A DNA stretch of 64,000 nt from Actinomadura spongiicola. Lineage in GTDB: Bacteria > Actinomycetota > Actinomycetes > Streptosporangiales > Streptosporangiaceae. The position numbers were made by a program, and so were the translations under genes. Positions 7,804 through 15,964 of this stretch are shown one piece after another. The notes below the pieces were generated by a model that had not been told where the DNA came from, did not search any database, and was given only the letters and a program-made list of their open reading frames with translations. Every line of letters begins with the position of its first letter. The stretch's first letter is position 1. The stretch is taken from positions 717,331 to 781,330 of the forward strand of contig NZ_QVNQ01000004.1 of NCBI RefSeq assembly GCF_003432485.1, given 5' to 3'.

Positions 7804-7942
7804 GTAGTACGTGACGGCTGAGGCCCTGGAGGGCCTCAGCCGTCACGTACTACGTGCGATCGCTGCATCGCTTCGGCTCGCCTTGCGGCTCGCTGCGCGA
7901 TCAGGTTCTCGCAGGCTCGAACCTGCCTTCGGACGCGATCGC
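7804..7942. repeat. Intergenic repeat family 1, copy A, starting with a 24-bp perfect hairpin
   Basis: Bases 7804-7827 and 7830-7853 are exact reverse complements separated by GG, giving a 50-nt near-closed hairpin. The following 89 bp (7854-7942) match copy B at 21065-21154 with about six substitutions and one gap. They contain AGGTTC...GAACCT and GCGATCGC at both ends. On the minus strand the element contains the core AGCGAGCCGCAAGGCGAGCC (7875-7894), shared with family 2 repeats. Confidence 0.85.
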
Positions 7943-7985
7943 AAACCTTGAGGTTGTCGGGGGTTGCTGTGGTGGCTGGGGTTGG

Positions 7986-8130
7986 CGCGTCTGTGGGTGC
8001 GGGTGGGTGTGTCCGTGGGTGCGGGGGGTGCGTCTGTGGGTGTGGGGGATACGTCCGTGGGTGCGGGGGTTTGGGGGGACGCGGGGGTGTGATCGTGGGG
8101 GTGGTTGCGCTGGGGTTTGGGGGGGTTGAG
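7986..8130 (+). repeat. G-rich 21-22-bp tandem repeats and following G-runs
   Basis: Four units built on GTCYGTGGGTGYGGGG begin near 7989, 8011, 8032 and 8053 (period 22, 21, 21). They are followed by further runs of four to seven G up to the acetyltransferase promoter. The plus strand is almost free of A and C, with many G3+ runs that could form G-quadruplexes. It lies just upstream of the gene at 8148. Confidence 0.75.
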
Positions 8131-8135
8131 TCTTG

Positions 8136-8141
8136 TAGCCT
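8136..8141 (+). promoter_or_regulatory. -10 box (TAGCCT) for a leaderless acetyltransferase mRNA
   Basis: TAGCCT is followed by exactly 6 nt and then the GTG start at 8148, with no Shine-Dalgarno sequence between. Transcription would begin at the start codon. No good -35 is visible in the G-rich DNA upstream. Confidence 0.55.
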
Positions 8142-8147
8142 GCTCTG

Positions 8148-8660
8148 GTGATTCGGGGTGCTGTGGTTGAGGACATTCCTGAGATCTTGCGGTTGATCCG
8201 GGAGCTTGCGGAGTACGAGCGGAGCCTGGACTCGGTGAAGGCGACCGAGGAGCAGGTGCGGGAGAGTCTCTTTGGGGACGATCCCGCGGTCTTCGCTCAT
8301 GTGGCGGAGCATGAGGGGCGCGTTGTCGGGTTCGCTGTGTGGTTTCTCACGTACTCGACCTGGAACGGGACGCATGGGATCTATCTGGAGGATCTCTATG
8401 TGGAGCCGGGGGTGCGGGGGTTCGGGTATGGGAAGGCGTTGCTGAGCGAGTTGGCGCGGATCGCTGATGAGCGTAGGTATGGGCGCGTTGAGTGGTCTGT
8501 TCTCACGTGGAACGAGCCGGCTATCGCGTTCTACGAGGCGATGGGGGCTCGGCCGCAGGACGAGTGGACGGTGTACCGGCTTACCGGGGACGCCATCGCC
8601 GCGGCTGCGGGTGATCAACGGTCGCGGACCGAGCACACCGGGCAGGGCGCTTCGGCGTAG
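8148..8660 (+). CDS. GNAT family N-acetyltransferase
   Basis: This is a 170-residue single-domain GNAT with EYERSLDSVKATEEQVRESLF, the beta4 strand GFAVWFLTYSTWNGTHGIYL, and motif A LEDLYVEPGVRGFGYGKALL, whose R/G-x-G-x-G/A loop binds acetyl-CoA. It ends with NEPAIAFYEAMGARPQDEW. The pattern resembles the diamine/spermidine-type N-acetyltransferases (SAT family), but the acceptor is not known. The gene appears to be leaderless. Its 3' end overlaps the convergent zinc-ribbon gene by 46 bp. Codon use is less G+C-biased than in its neighbours (many GTT, GCT and CTT codons), hinting at a different history. Confidence 0.88.
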   Translation: MIRGAVVEDIPEILRLIRELAEYERSLDSVKATEEQVRESLFGDDPAVFAHVAEHEGRVVGFAVWFLTYSTWNGTHGIYLEDLYVEPGVRGFGYGKALLSELARIADERRYGRVEWSVLTWNEPAIAFYEAMGARPQDEWTVYRLTGDAIAAAAGDQRSRTEHTGQGASA

Positions 8661-8881
8661 TTGCCGCCCGCTACGACCACGCCCGCGCCCAGACAGTGCG
8701 GGCACAGGCCCGAACTCCGGACCGCCGGATGTTCCCATACGGCCCGTGGTTCGTCGTCGGGCGGTTCGGTGTTGCCGCCGACCTGTTTGCGGCCCTGGCA
8801 GAGCGCGCACAACAGGCGGAGGGAGCCTAGGCGCTCCTCTCCCGTTCCGCCGCACTCCGGGCACTCGATCTCGTCGCTCAC
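8615..8881 (-). CDS. Small zinc-ribbon-like protein with paired CxxC motifs
   Basis: This 88-residue protein has four CxxC elements in two blocks: CPECGGTG with CALCQGRK near the N-terminus and CPHCLGAG with CPVC near the C-terminus. The spacing recalls the DnaJ central cysteine-rich domain, so it probably binds two zinc ions. GTG 8881 (VSDEIECPECGG) is chosen as the start; a longer reading adds an Arg-rich stretch without similarity. It is convergent with, and overlaps, the acetyltransferase. No function is known. Confidence 0.65.
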   Translation of the reverse strand: MSDEIECPECGGTGEERLGSLRLLCALCQGRKQVGGNTEPPDDEPRAVWEHPAVRSSGLCPHCLGAGVVVAGGNYAEAPCPVCSVRDR

Positions 8882-9005
8882 ACGCACCGCCACGTTCGCA
8901 GTCCGCGCCGGGCACGACCTTGCCCGGACACCCACCTAGAAGAATGACCGGCGCATGCCCCGGTGGGCAACGCTCTTTTCGGAACCGGGGTGGTCGGGCA
9001 CGGCT

Positions 9006-9034
9006 GAGGCCCGGCCCCGGTGGGGTCGGGCCTC
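9006..9034 (-). terminator. Terminator-like hairpin downstream of sodN
   Basis: GAGGCCCGgCCCC-GGT-GGGGtCGGGCCTC folds into a 13-bp stem with one mismatch, starting 15 nt after the sodN stop codon. There is no clear U-run, which is usual for high-G+C actinobacteria. Confidence 0.6.
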
Positions 9035-9048
9035 TACGGTCGCGCGGG

Positions 9049-9450
9049 TCAGGCCTGCTTGGTCTCCCAGAAGATCTTGTCGATCTCCGCGATCTTGGCG
9101 AGCAGCTCGTCCGCGACCTTGACGTCCATGCTGCCCTTGGTGCCGGAGGCCCCCGCCAGCTTGGTGGCCTCGTTGAACAGCTGGTGGAGCTGCGGGTACT
9201 TCTCGAAGTGCGGCGGCTTGAAGTAGTCGGTCCACAGGACCCACAGGTGTTCCTTGACGAGCTGCGAGCGCTGCTCCTTGATCAGGATCGCGCGGGCGCG
9301 GAACTCCGGGTCGTCGTTGGCCGCGTACTTCTCGGCGATCGCCTTGACCGACTCGGCCTCGATCCGGGCCTGCGCCGGGTCGTAGACGCCGCACGGCAGG
9401 TCGCAGTGCGCGGACACCGTGGTCTTCGGGCGCAGAAGCTTGAGCAACAC
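9049..9450 (-). CDS. sodN: Nickel-containing superoxide dismutase precursor
   Basis: This 133-residue precursor has a 14-residue leader before the nickel hook HCDLPCGVYDP. After leader cleavage the hook His becomes the N-terminal ligand, with Cys2 and Cys6 of the mature enzyme. The rest (IEAESVKAIAEK, FKPPHFEKYPQLHQL, IDKIFWETKQA) is the four-helix bundle of the homohexameric enzyme, which disproportionates superoxide. GTG 9450 is chosen because it gives exactly the leader length expected for the family and has AAGGGA 7 nt upstream. The divergent sodX encodes the leader peptidase. In Streptomyces sodN is nickel-controlled through Nur; I did not find a convincing Nur box here. Confidence 0.95.
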   Translation of the reverse strand: MLLKLLRPKTTVSAHCDLPCGVYDPAQARIEAESVKAIAEKYAANDDPEFRARAILIKEQRSQLVKEHLWVLWTDYFKPPHFEKYPQLHQLFNEATKLAGASGTKGSMDVKVADELLAKIAEIDKIFWETKQA

Positions 9451-9622
9451 CTGCGAATCCCTTCCCTCGTTGCGGATCATGCTCAGGTCACCGACATTAC
9501 CCTTGTGGCACCGGGGCCGTCCGGCCAGGGCGCTCGGTAATTCGGCCTAAGACCCGGGGTCTGGCCCCGGAAATACTTCATGACCGCCGTCCGTCGATGT
9601 ATGCGGGCGGTTGAGGAGGAGC

Positions 9623-10024
9623 ATGTGGCGTCCGGCGGTCTGGTTGATCGGCGTGGCCTTGCTGGTTCGGGCGCGGCGGCGGTTGATGACCGTCGAGGTG
9701 GCCGGCGAGTCGATGGCGCCTGGATTGTGGCCGGGGGACTGGTTGCTCGTGCGTGTCGGTGTTCGGCCCGGTGTCGGTGATCTCGTCGTGGCGCGGCACC
9801 CTGAGCGGGGGGACGTTCTCATCGTCAAGCGGGCGACCCGTCGGTCGGGGGACGGGTGGTGGCTGGAGAGCGACAACCAGAGTGCGCCGGGACGGCGTGA
9901 CAGTTGGGACTTCGGCGCCGTCCCCGACGCGCTCATCGTCGGACGGGTCGTCGGACGCTACTGGCCGCTGTTCACACGCGGGCGACGCCGTCGCGGCGGG
10001 CCTGCTCGGCCACGGCCTCGGTGA
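9623..10024 (+). CDS. sodX: SodX, nickel-type superoxide dismutase maturation protease (S26 family)
   Basis: This 133-residue signal-peptidase-like protein begins with a short hydrophobic segment (WRPAVWLIGVALLV). It has the serine motif GESMAPGLWPGDWLLV (Ser30) and the general-base lysine in RGDVLIVKRA (Lys69), followed by the SDN element (LESDNQSAPGRRDSWDFGAV). It removes the SodN leader so that nickel can bind. It is divergent from sodN with 172 bp between. ATG 9623 has AGGAGG upstream. The last 53 bp overlap the convergent malic enzyme gene. Confidence 0.93.
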   Translation: MWRPAVWLIGVALLVRARRRLMTVEVAGESMAPGLWPGDWLLVRVGVRPGVGDLVVARHPERGDVLIVKRATRRSGDGWWLESDNQSAPGRRDSWDFGAVPDALIVGRVVGRYWPLFTRGRRRRGGPARPRPR

Positions 10025-11177
10025 CGGCGGGGGCCACCCGCTCGTCGAAGGGGCCGGGGATCACGTAGTCGGGGGAGAGGTCCTCGCCGACGATGTCGGC
10101 GAGGGCGGTCGCCGCCGCGAGCTTCATGCCCTCGGTGATCGAGTGGGCGCGGACGTCCAGGGCGCCGCGGAAGATGCCGGGGAACGCCAGGACGTTGTTG
10201 ATCTGGTTGGGATAGTCGCTGCGGCCCGTGGCGACCACCCTGGCGTGCCGGCGCGCCACCTCCGGGTGGACCTCCGGGGTGGGGTTGGAGAGGGCGAAGA
10301 CGATCGCGTCGTCCGACATCGTGGCGATGCACGACTCCCGGACGGTGCTGCCGGACAGGCCGAGGAACACGTCCGCGCCGCGCAGCGCCTCCTCGGTGGA
10401 GCCCTTCAACTTCGACCGGTTGGTGATGGCGGCGATCTGCTCCTTCGACGGGTTCAGGCCGTCCCGTCCCTCGTAGATGATGCCCTTGCTGTCGGAGAGG
10501 GCGATATCGCCGATGCCCGCCTCGATGAGGATCCGGGAGACCGCGATGCCCGAGGCGCCCGCTCCGGCGACGACCGCGCGCAGGTCCGACAGGGGGCGTC
10601 CGACCAGGCGGGCCGCGTTGGTGAGGGCGGCGAGCACCACGATCGCGGTGCCGTGCTGGTCGTCGTGGAAGACGGGGATGTCGAGCGCGTCGCGGAGCCG
10701 GTCCTCGATCTCGAAGCACCGGGGCGCGCTGATGTCCTCCAGGTTGATGCCGCCGAAGCTCGGCGCCATCCGGACCACCGTGTCGACGATCTCGTCGACG
10801 TCCGTGCAGCTCAGCGCGATCGGCACGGAGTCGACCCCGGCGAACTCCTTGAACAGCAGGGACTTGCCCTCCATCACCGGCATGGACGCGGCGGGGCCGA
10901 TGTCACCGAGGCCGAGCACGGCGGTGCCGTCGGTGACGACGGCGACGACCCGGGACGACCACGTGTAGTCGTACGCCAGCTCCGGGCGGTCGGCGATCGC
11001 CGTGCAGACGCGGGCGACGCCGGGTGTGTAGGCCAGGGAAAGGTCGTCCTTGTTACGGACGGGGATGGTCGAGCGCATCTCCAGCTTTCCGCCACGATGC
11101 AGTGGAAAGGCCGGATCGTCGTCCAGTGAGGACGGATCGGTGGAAACGGGCTGAGCGGACACGGCGACCCCTGTCAT
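9972..11177 (-). CDS. NAD(P)-dependent malic enzyme
   Basis: This 401-residue enzyme oxidatively decarboxylates malate to pyruvate. It has the N-terminal malic domain (SLAYTPGVARVCTAIADRPE, VVTDGTAVLGLGDIGPAASM, VMEGKSLLFKEFAGVDSVPI, PVFHDDQHGTAIVVLAAL) and the C-terminal NAD-binding domain (VVAGAGASGIAVSRILIEAG). It then has FALSNPTPEVHPE and NNVLAFPGIFRGALDVRA. It is the short bacterial form without the phosphotransacetylase domain found in MaeB. Whether it uses NAD or NADP cannot be read here. It is a single gene, convergent with sodX. Confidence 0.92.
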   Translation of the reverse strand: MTGVAVSAQPVSTDPSSLDDDPAFPLHRGGKLEMRSTIPVRNKDDLSLAYTPGVARVCTAIADRPELAYDYTWSSRVVAVVTDGTAVLGLGDIGPAASMPVMEGKSLLFKEFAGVDSVPIALSCTDVDEIVDTVVRMAPSFGGINLEDISAPRCFEIEDRLRDALDIPVFHDDQHGTAIVVLAALTNAARLVGRPLSDLRAVVAGAGASGIAVSRILIEAGIGDIALSDSKGIIYEGRDGLNPSKEQIAAITNRSKLKGSTEEALRGADVFLGLSGSTVRESCIATMSDDAIVFALSNPTPEVHPEVARRHARVVATGRSDYPNQINNVLAFPGIFRGALDVRAHSITEGMKLAAATALADIVGEDLSPDYVIPGPFDERVAPAVTEAVAEQARRDGVARV

Positions 11178-11523
11178 CGGAAAACTGGCTCTCTTGGATG
11201 CCGCCGAGGTGGAGTGGTGTGGTGGCCGGTCACCCGGTGGTCATCTCGTGCGACGAACGGGGGTCACCCGTTGTCCGATTGTGCCATACCCGCTGTCGCG
11301 GGCCCGTCGGCCGGGGTGGTGGCGACAGTCACGTGGGCGTTGCCGACCTGTAGCCGTCCGGTTGCCGTCCGTGGGGTAGAGGAGGGTTGCTGTACCGGTC
11401 CGGGGCCCGCTCGTTGCGCTATTGTTTCGCACCCTTTATCCGGATCATGGAAGTTGTGGTGAAAGATGTGCACCTGACCTTTGGATCTACGCGGATCCGA
11501 CGCAACCATCTGGAGGGGGACCA
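11178..11523. other. 346-bp divergent intergenic region, malic enzyme / amino acid transporter
   Basis: No gene is visible. It holds an inverted repeat CTGTCGC (11293-11299) with GCGACAG (11322-11328), a -10-like TATTGT at 11420-11425 with no good -35, and GGATC-N6-GATCC shortly before the transporter ribosome site (GGAGGGGG). No regulator site was recognised. Confidence 0.5.
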
Positions 11524-12429
11524 GTGATCACCGGTTCTCTGCGCCGTCACGGAATCGTGACGGGCGTGCTTGTGCTGACGGGCGCGCTCGCGCTGTCGGC
11601 CTGCGGCGAGAAGAAGGACGACACGGGTGCGGGCCCGTCGATCACCGCTTCGGGCGGCGTCGACCAGGGACTGGTCGCCATGGTCCCGGACTCGATCAAG
11701 TCGGACGGCAAGATCGTGATCGGCGTGGACTCGTCCTACGCTCCGAACGAGTTCCTGGAGGCCGACGGGAAGACCGTCGTCGGCTGGGACCGGGAGCTGT
11801 TCGACGCGGTGGCCGCCAAGCTCGGACTCAAGACCGAATGGGTCACCAGCAAGTTCGACGACATCATTCCGGGCGTCCAGTCCGGCAAGTACGAGGCGGG
11901 CGTCTCCTCGTTCACCATCAACGACGAGCGCAAGAAGGCCGTCACCATGGTGAGCTACTTCAACGCGGGCACCCAGTGGGCGACCAAGAAGGGCAACCCC
12001 GCGGGCATCCAGCCCGACAACGCGTGCGGCAAGAAGGTCGCCGTGCAGAAGGCCACCGTCCAGGTCGAGGACGTCCAGAAGCGGTCGAAGGCCTGCACGG
12101 ACGCCGGGAAGCCCGCGATCACGATCGACCAGTACCAGGGGCAGGACCAGGCGACCGCGGCCATCGTGTCCGGCAAGGACGACGCCGGGCTCGCCGACTC
12201 GCCGATCATCGCCTACGCGGTGCAGAAGACCAACGGCCAGCTCGAACTGCTCGGCGACATCTACGAGGCCGCCCCGTACGGCTTCGTCGTGGCCAAGGAG
12301 CAGTCACGGTTCGCCAAGGCCATCGCCGGGGCCACCAAGTCGCTCCAGGGTGACGGCACCTACAAGAAGATCCTGGAGAAGTGGAACGTCCAGGCCGGTG
12401 CCCTCAACGATTCGGTCGTGAACCCCTAG
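11524..12429 (+). CDS. Polar amino acid ABC transporter, substrate-binding lipoprotein
   Basis: This 301-residue extracytoplasmic lipoprotein starts at GTG 11524 with GGAGGGGGACC before it. The signal peptide (LRRHGIVTGVLVLTGALALS) ends in the lipobox LSA-C. The mature SBP_bac_3 domain has IVIGVDSSYAPNEFLEADGK, VGWDRELFDAVAAKLGLK, FDDIIPGVQSGKYEAGVSSF and KKILEKWNVQAGAL. These are typical of glutamate/glutamine/cystine-type binding proteins; the true ligand is unknown. It is the first gene of a three-gene importer operon. Confidence 0.92.
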   Translation: MITGSLRRHGIVTGVLVLTGALALSACGEKKDDTGAGPSITASGGVDQGLVAMVPDSIKSDGKIVIGVDSSYAPNEFLEADGKTVVGWDRELFDAVAAKLGLKTEWVTSKFDDIIPGVQSGKYEAGVSSFTINDERKKAVTMVSYFNAGTQWATKKGNPAGIQPDNACGKKVAVQKATVQVEDVQKRSKACTDAGKPAITIDQYQGQDQATAAIVSGKDDAGLADSPIIAYAVQKTNGQLELLGDIYEAAPYGFVVAKEQSRFAKAIAGATKSLQGDGTYKKILEKWNVQAGALNDSVVNP

Positions 12430-12432
12430 ACC

Positions 12433-13422
12433 ATGACCGATCTCTCCAAGGACACGCCGGACCCGGCGCGGCCCGAGGCCATCAAGGCCGTGCCGGTCCG
12501 GCACCCCGGCCGCTGGGTGGCGGTGGTCGTCATCGCCGTCCTGGCCGCGATGTTCGTCAACATGCTGGTGACGAACGAGAACTTCAAATGGTCGTTCATC
12601 GTCGACAACGCGTTCCGGCCCAACATCGTCGAGGGGGTCTGGACCACCATCGCGCTGACCGTGCTGGCGATGGTGATCGGCGTGCTCTTCGGGATCGTGC
12701 TCGCCGTGATGCGGCTGTCGGACAACCCCATCCTCAGCGGTGTCGCCTGGCTCTACACGTGGTTCTTCCGGGCCGTCCCCCGGCTGGTGCTCGCCATCCT
12801 CTTCGGCAACATGGGGATCCTGTACGCGAAGTACCACATCGGCGGCGTGCCGTTCGCGGGCCCGCTCGGCGACCTGATGGGCGTCGACATCGACGGGACG
12901 CTGTTCACCGTCGACGCGCGCACGCTGCTGAGCGGCTTCATGGCCGGTCTGCTGGCGCTCGCGCTCTCGGAGGCCGCCTACATGGCGGAGATCGTGCGGG
13001 CCGGGATCCTGTCGGTCGACCCGGGCCAGGAGGAGGCCGCGGGCGCCCTCGGGATGTCGCGGGCGCTGACCCTGCGCCGGATCATCCTGCCGCAGGCCAT
13101 GCGGGTCATCATCCCGCCGACCGGCAACGAGACCATCGCGATGCTGAAGGACACCTCGCTGGTGGCCTTCGTGCCGGTCACCAACGAGCTGTTCTTCCAA
13201 CTCCAGGCGGTGGGCTCCCGGACGTTCAACGTCTTCCCGATGCTCGTCGCGGCCTGCATGTGGTACCTGATCCTGACCAGTTTCCTGCTCGCGGGCCAGT
13301 TCTTCATCGAGCGGCACTTCGCCCGCGGCGCGGGAGAGCAGCCCAGGGACAAGCGGACGGCCCTGCGCGCCCTCGGTTTCGGTAGCGGAGGCGGAGCCGC
13401 AGGGGGAGGTGGCGGAGCATGA
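12433..13422 (+). CDS. Amino acid ABC transporter permease
   Basis: This 329-residue HisM/GlnP-type inner-membrane permease begins 3 bp after the binding-protein stop. A cytoplasmic N-terminus is followed by about five to six helices. The EAA loop is recognisable as [20 protein letters not shown], and then [21 protein letters not shown] single permease presumably forms a homodimer. The Gly/Ala-rich C-terminal tail ends beyond the start of the ATPase gene, with an ATGA overlap. Confidence 0.92.
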   Translation: MTDLSKDTPDPARPEAIKAVPVRHPGRWVAVVVIAVLAAMFVNMLVTNENFKWSFIVDNAFRPNIVEGVWTTIALTVLAMVIGVLFGIVLAVMRLSDNPILSGVAWLYTWFFRAVPRLVLAILFGNMGILYAKYHIGGVPFAGPLGDLMGVDIDGTLFTVDARTLLSGFMAGLLALALSEAAYMAEIVRAGILSVDPGQEEAAGALGMSRALTLRRIILPQAMRVIIPPTGNETIAMLKDTSLVAFVPVTNELFFQLQAVGSRTFNVFPMLVAACMWYLILTSFLLAGQFFIERHFARGAGEQPRDKRTALRALGFGSGGGAAGGGGGA

Positions 13423-14201
13423 GCACGGCGGACGAGACCGGCGGTCTGATGGTCAGGGCCGAGGCGGTGCACAAGAGCTTCGGACGGCTCGAAGTGCTCC
13501 GCGGAATCGATCTGGAGGTCAAGTCCGGCGAGGTGATGTGCGTCGTCGGGCCGTCCGGGTCGGGCAAGTCCACGTTCCTGCGCTGCATCAACCACCTGGA
13601 GAAGATCGACGCGGGACGGCTGTGGGTGAACGGTCACCTGGTCGGCTACCGGGAGTCGGGCGGCAGGCTCTACGAGCTGCGCGACCGGGAGGTGGCCGCG
13701 CAGCGCCGTGACATCGGCATGGTCTTCCAGCGGTTCAACCTGTTCCCGCACATGACGGCGCTGGAGAACATCATGGAGGCGCCGTACCGGGTGAAGCGGC
13801 AGCCGAAGGCGGAGGTCAGGTCGCGTTCCCTCGCGCTGCTGGAGCGCGTGGGGCTGAGCGACAAGGCGGGCAGCTACCCGGCGCAGCTGTCGGGCGGGCA
13901 GCAGCAGCGGGTCGCGATCGCGCGGGCGCTCGCGATGGAGCCCGCGCTGATGCTGTTCGACGAGCCGACCTCGGCGCTGGACCCCGAGCTGGTCGGCGAG
14001 GTCCTGGAGGTCATGAAGCAGCTCGCGCTCGACGGCATGACCATGGTCGTGGTGACGCACGAGATGGGCTTCGCGCGTGAGGTCGGCGACTCGCTGGTGT
14101 TCATGGACGGCGGTGTCGTCGTCGAGCAGGGCACGCCCGGCGACGTCCTGACCGAACCGCGCCACCCCCGCACCCGGGATTTCCTGTCCAAGGTGCTCTG
14201 A
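13419..14201 (+). CDS. Amino acid ABC transporter ATP-binding protein
   Basis: This 260-residue GlnQ-type ATPase has Walker [11 protein letters not shown]-loop [17 protein letters not shown], signature [16 protein letters not shown], Walker [15 protein letters not shown] and H-loop [13 protein letters not shown]. It powers the importer encoded by the two genes before it. The start ATG lies inside the last codons of the permease, so expression is coupled. An unusual insert ([20 protein letters not shown]) after Walker A is common in this subfamily. Confidence 0.95.
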   Translation: MSTADETGGLMVRAEAVHKSFGRLEVLRGIDLEVKSGEVMCVVGPSGSGKSTFLRCINHLEKIDAGRLWVNGHLVGYRESGGRLYELRDREVAAQRRDIGMVFQRFNLFPHMTALENIMEAPYRVKRQPKAEVRSRSLALLERVGLSDKAGSYPAQLSGGQQQRVAIARALAMEPALMLFDEPTSALDPELVGEVLEVMKQLALDGMTMVVVTHEMGFAREVGDSLVFMDGGVVVEQGTPGDVLTEPRHPRTRDFLSKVL

Positions 14202-14238
14202 CCGGGGGCCGGACCATTTCGGACATGGGGCGGAGGAC

Positions 14239-14244
14239 TATCGT
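14239..14244 (+). promoter_or_regulatory. -10 box (TATCGT) for a leaderless oxidoreductase mRNA
   Basis: TATCGT is followed by GCGTCC (6 nt) and ATG 14251. The only GGAGG is 15-16 nt from the ATG, partly upstream of this box. A leaderless transcript is the simplest reading. Confidence 0.5.
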
Positions 14245-14250
14245 GCGTCC

Positions 14251-15219
14251 ATGTTCGCTGTCACGGCTACGCAGATCGACGCAGACAATCCGCTGGACGG
14301 GCTGACGACCGGGGAGCGGCCCGACCCCGAGGTGCCGGACGGCTGGACGACCGTCACGGTGCGGGCCGCCGCGCTCAACCATCACGACCTGTGGTCGCTC
14401 AAGGGGGTCGGGCTGTCCGCCGACCGGCTCCCGATGATCCTCGGCTGCGACGCGGCCGGGGTCGACGAGGACGGCAACGAGGTCATCGTGCACGCCGTGA
14501 TCGGCGACCCGGACCGGGGCGGCGGCGACGAGACCCTCGACCCGAAGCGTTCGCTGCTGTCGGAGGTCCACCCCGGGACGCTGGCGGAGAAGGTCGCGGT
14601 GCCGCGCCGCAACCTCGTCCCGAAGCCCGCCGGGCTGTCGTTCGAGGAGGCGGCCTGCCTGCCGACGGCCTGGCTCACCGCGTACCGGATGCTGTTCGCC
14701 AGGGCGGAACTGGAGCCGGGGGCGTCGGTGCTGGTGCAGGGCGCGGGCGGCGGGGTCGCGAGCGCGGCGATCGCGCTGGCGTCGGCGGCCGGATTCCGCG
14801 TCTACGCGACCAGCCGCAGCGAGGCCAAGCGCGAGCGGGCGCTGGAGCTGGGCGCGGACGCGGCGTTCGAGCCGGGCGCGCGGCTGCCCGAGCGCGTGGA
14901 CGCCGTCATCGAGACGGTCGGGCAGGCGACCTGGTCGCATTCGCTGAAGTCGCTGCGGCCCGGCGGCCGGATCGTGGTGTCCGGCGCGACCAGCGGGCAG
15001 GTGCCCCCCGCGGAGCTGAACCGGGTGTTCTTCCTCCAGCTTTCGGTGGTCGGATCCACGATGGGGACGCGTGACCAGCTGGAGCGGCTGGCGCGGTTCC
15101 TCGTCAAAACGGGGACCAGGCCGCTGATCGACCGGACGCTGCCGCTGAGCCGGGCGCGGGAGGGGTTCGCCGCGATGGCCGACGGCGACCTCTTCGGCAA
15201 GATCGTCTTCACGCCCTGA
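14251..15219 (+). CDS. Medium-chain dehydrogenase/reductase (quinone-oxidoreductase-like)
   Basis: This 322-residue MDR protein has a GroES-like N-terminal half (AALNHHDLWSLKGVGL, MILGCDAAGVDEDGNEV) and a Rossmann half (VLVQGAGGGVASAAIALA). It lacks the four structural-zinc cysteines of classical alcohol dehydrogenases, so it resembles NADPH:quinone oxidoreductases. Its substrate is unknown. It stands alone, and its 3' end faces the padR gene 9 bp away. Confidence 0.85.
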   Translation: MFAVTATQIDADNPLDGLTTGERPDPEVPDGWTTVTVRAAALNHHDLWSLKGVGLSADRLPMILGCDAAGVDEDGNEVIVHAVIGDPDRGGGDETLDPKRSLLSEVHPGTLAEKVAVPRRNLVPKPAGLSFEEAACLPTAWLTAYRMLFARAELEPGASVLVQGAGGGVASAAIALASAAGFRVYATSRSEAKRERALELGADAAFEPGARLPERVDAVIETVGQATWSHSLKSLRPGGRIVVSGATSGQVPPAELNRVFFLQLSVVGSTMGTRDQLERLARFLVKTGTRPLIDRTLPLSRAREGFAAMADGDLFGKIVFTP

Positions 15220-15228
15220 GGGCCGGGG

Positions 15229-15957
15229 TCAGGCCCGGTCGGCGCGGCGGAGGACCTCGGCCTTCAGCCGCTCGCGGGTCTCGTCCAGAAGGGTCTGGGC
15301 GGCGGCGAGGCCGTCGTCGTCCAGACCCGACGCCGCCGCGGCCTCGCGGACGTCCTCGACGAACGTGCGGAGCAGACGCTCCAGCTTGAGCCGGGCGACG
15401 TCCTCGCGGGTGCCGGTCGCCGTCTTCCAGGCGTCCTCCCAGTTCCGCCGCCACTCCTCCTTCCACGCCTGCCGCTGCTCGCGCCAGTACTCCTTGTGGC
15501 GTTTCCACTCCTCCTTCTGGCGCTCGCCGGTCTCCTTCCACGCGTCCTTGGACGTGGCCTTGCCCTGGGTGCGCATCGTCCGGGCGGCCTGGGTCAGCTC
15601 CTCGCGCAGCGACCGGACGGTCTGCCGGACGTCCTCCTGCACGCCGCGGGCGAACTCCTGCGCCGACGCGGAGATCTCCTCCTCCAACTCGGCCAGCTCG
15701 TCCATCCGGCGTTCCAGCTCCTCGCGGCCCTTGTCGGTCAGCGAGTACACCTTCTTGCCCTTGATCACCTCATGGGTGACCAGGCCGTCCGACTCCAGCC
15801 GCGCGAGCCGCGGGTAGATCGTGCCGGGGGACGGCGAGTACACCCCGAGAAACCGGTCCTGGAGGAGCCGGATCACCTCGTAGCCGTGGCGCGGGCTCTC
15901 CTCCAGCAGCTTCAGCAGGTACAGCCGCAGGCGACCGTGGCCGAATACGGGGCTCAC
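15229..15957 (-). CDS. PadR family transcriptional regulator with a long charged C-terminus
   Basis: This 242-residue protein has a PadR winged helix at about residues 8-85 (LRLYLLKLLEESPRHGYEVI, SPSPGTIYPRLARLESDGL, KVYSLTDKGREEL). It continues in a long helical, Glu/Lys/Arg/Trp-rich region (EEWKRHKEYWREQRQAWKEE) likely to form coiled coils for dimerisation. GTG 15957 is taken because the PadR domain starts there. It is 7 bp downstream of the DUF4097 gene, in an arrangement seen often in actinobacteria. It probably represses its own operon through the direct repeats at 16829-16865. Confidence 0.88.
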   Translation of the reverse strand: MSPVFGHGRLRLYLLKLLEESPRHGYEVIRLLQDRFLGVYSPSPGTIYPRLARLESDGLVTHEVIKGKKVYSLTDKGREELERRMDELAELEEEISASAQEFARGVQEDVRQTVRSLREELTQAARTMRTQGKATSKDAWKETGERQKEEWKRHKEYWREQRQAWKEEWRRNWEDAWKTATGTREDVARLKLERLLRTFVEDVREAAAASGLDDDGLAAAQTLLDETRERLKAEVLRRADRA

Positions 15958-15964
15958 GTGATCC

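Larger units (their letters stand above)
7718..8147. other. 430-bp non-coding spacer holding a hairpin repeat and a G-rich tandem array
   Basis: No credible gene is present; open frames here are artefacts of the repeats. From left to right the spacer holds the rsbW promoter, repeat copy A with its long hairpin (7804-7942), a strongly G-skewed array (7986-8130), and the -10 box of the acetyltransferase gene (8136-8141). Confidence 0.8.

Noticed and set aside
7854..7942. tRNA-like T-arm (GGTTC...GAACC) in repeat copy A
   Set aside because: The GTTC/GAAC pairing recalls a tRNA, but there is no acceptor stem or anticodon arm, and copy B repeats it as part of a dispersed element.
7836..8915. Long minus-strand open frame covering the G-rich array and part of the acetyltransferase locus
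   Set aside because: Its composition (Pro/Thr/His repeats) is the mirror of the tandem array. It has no ribosome site or family signal and overlaps a good GNAT gene for its whole length.
9451..9622. Nur (nickel) box between sodN and sodX
   Set aside because: Looked for TGCAA-N5-TTGCA-like repeats because sodN is nickel-regulated in Streptomyces. Only a partial GTTGCGG and an unrelated AGACCCGGGGTCT palindrome are present.
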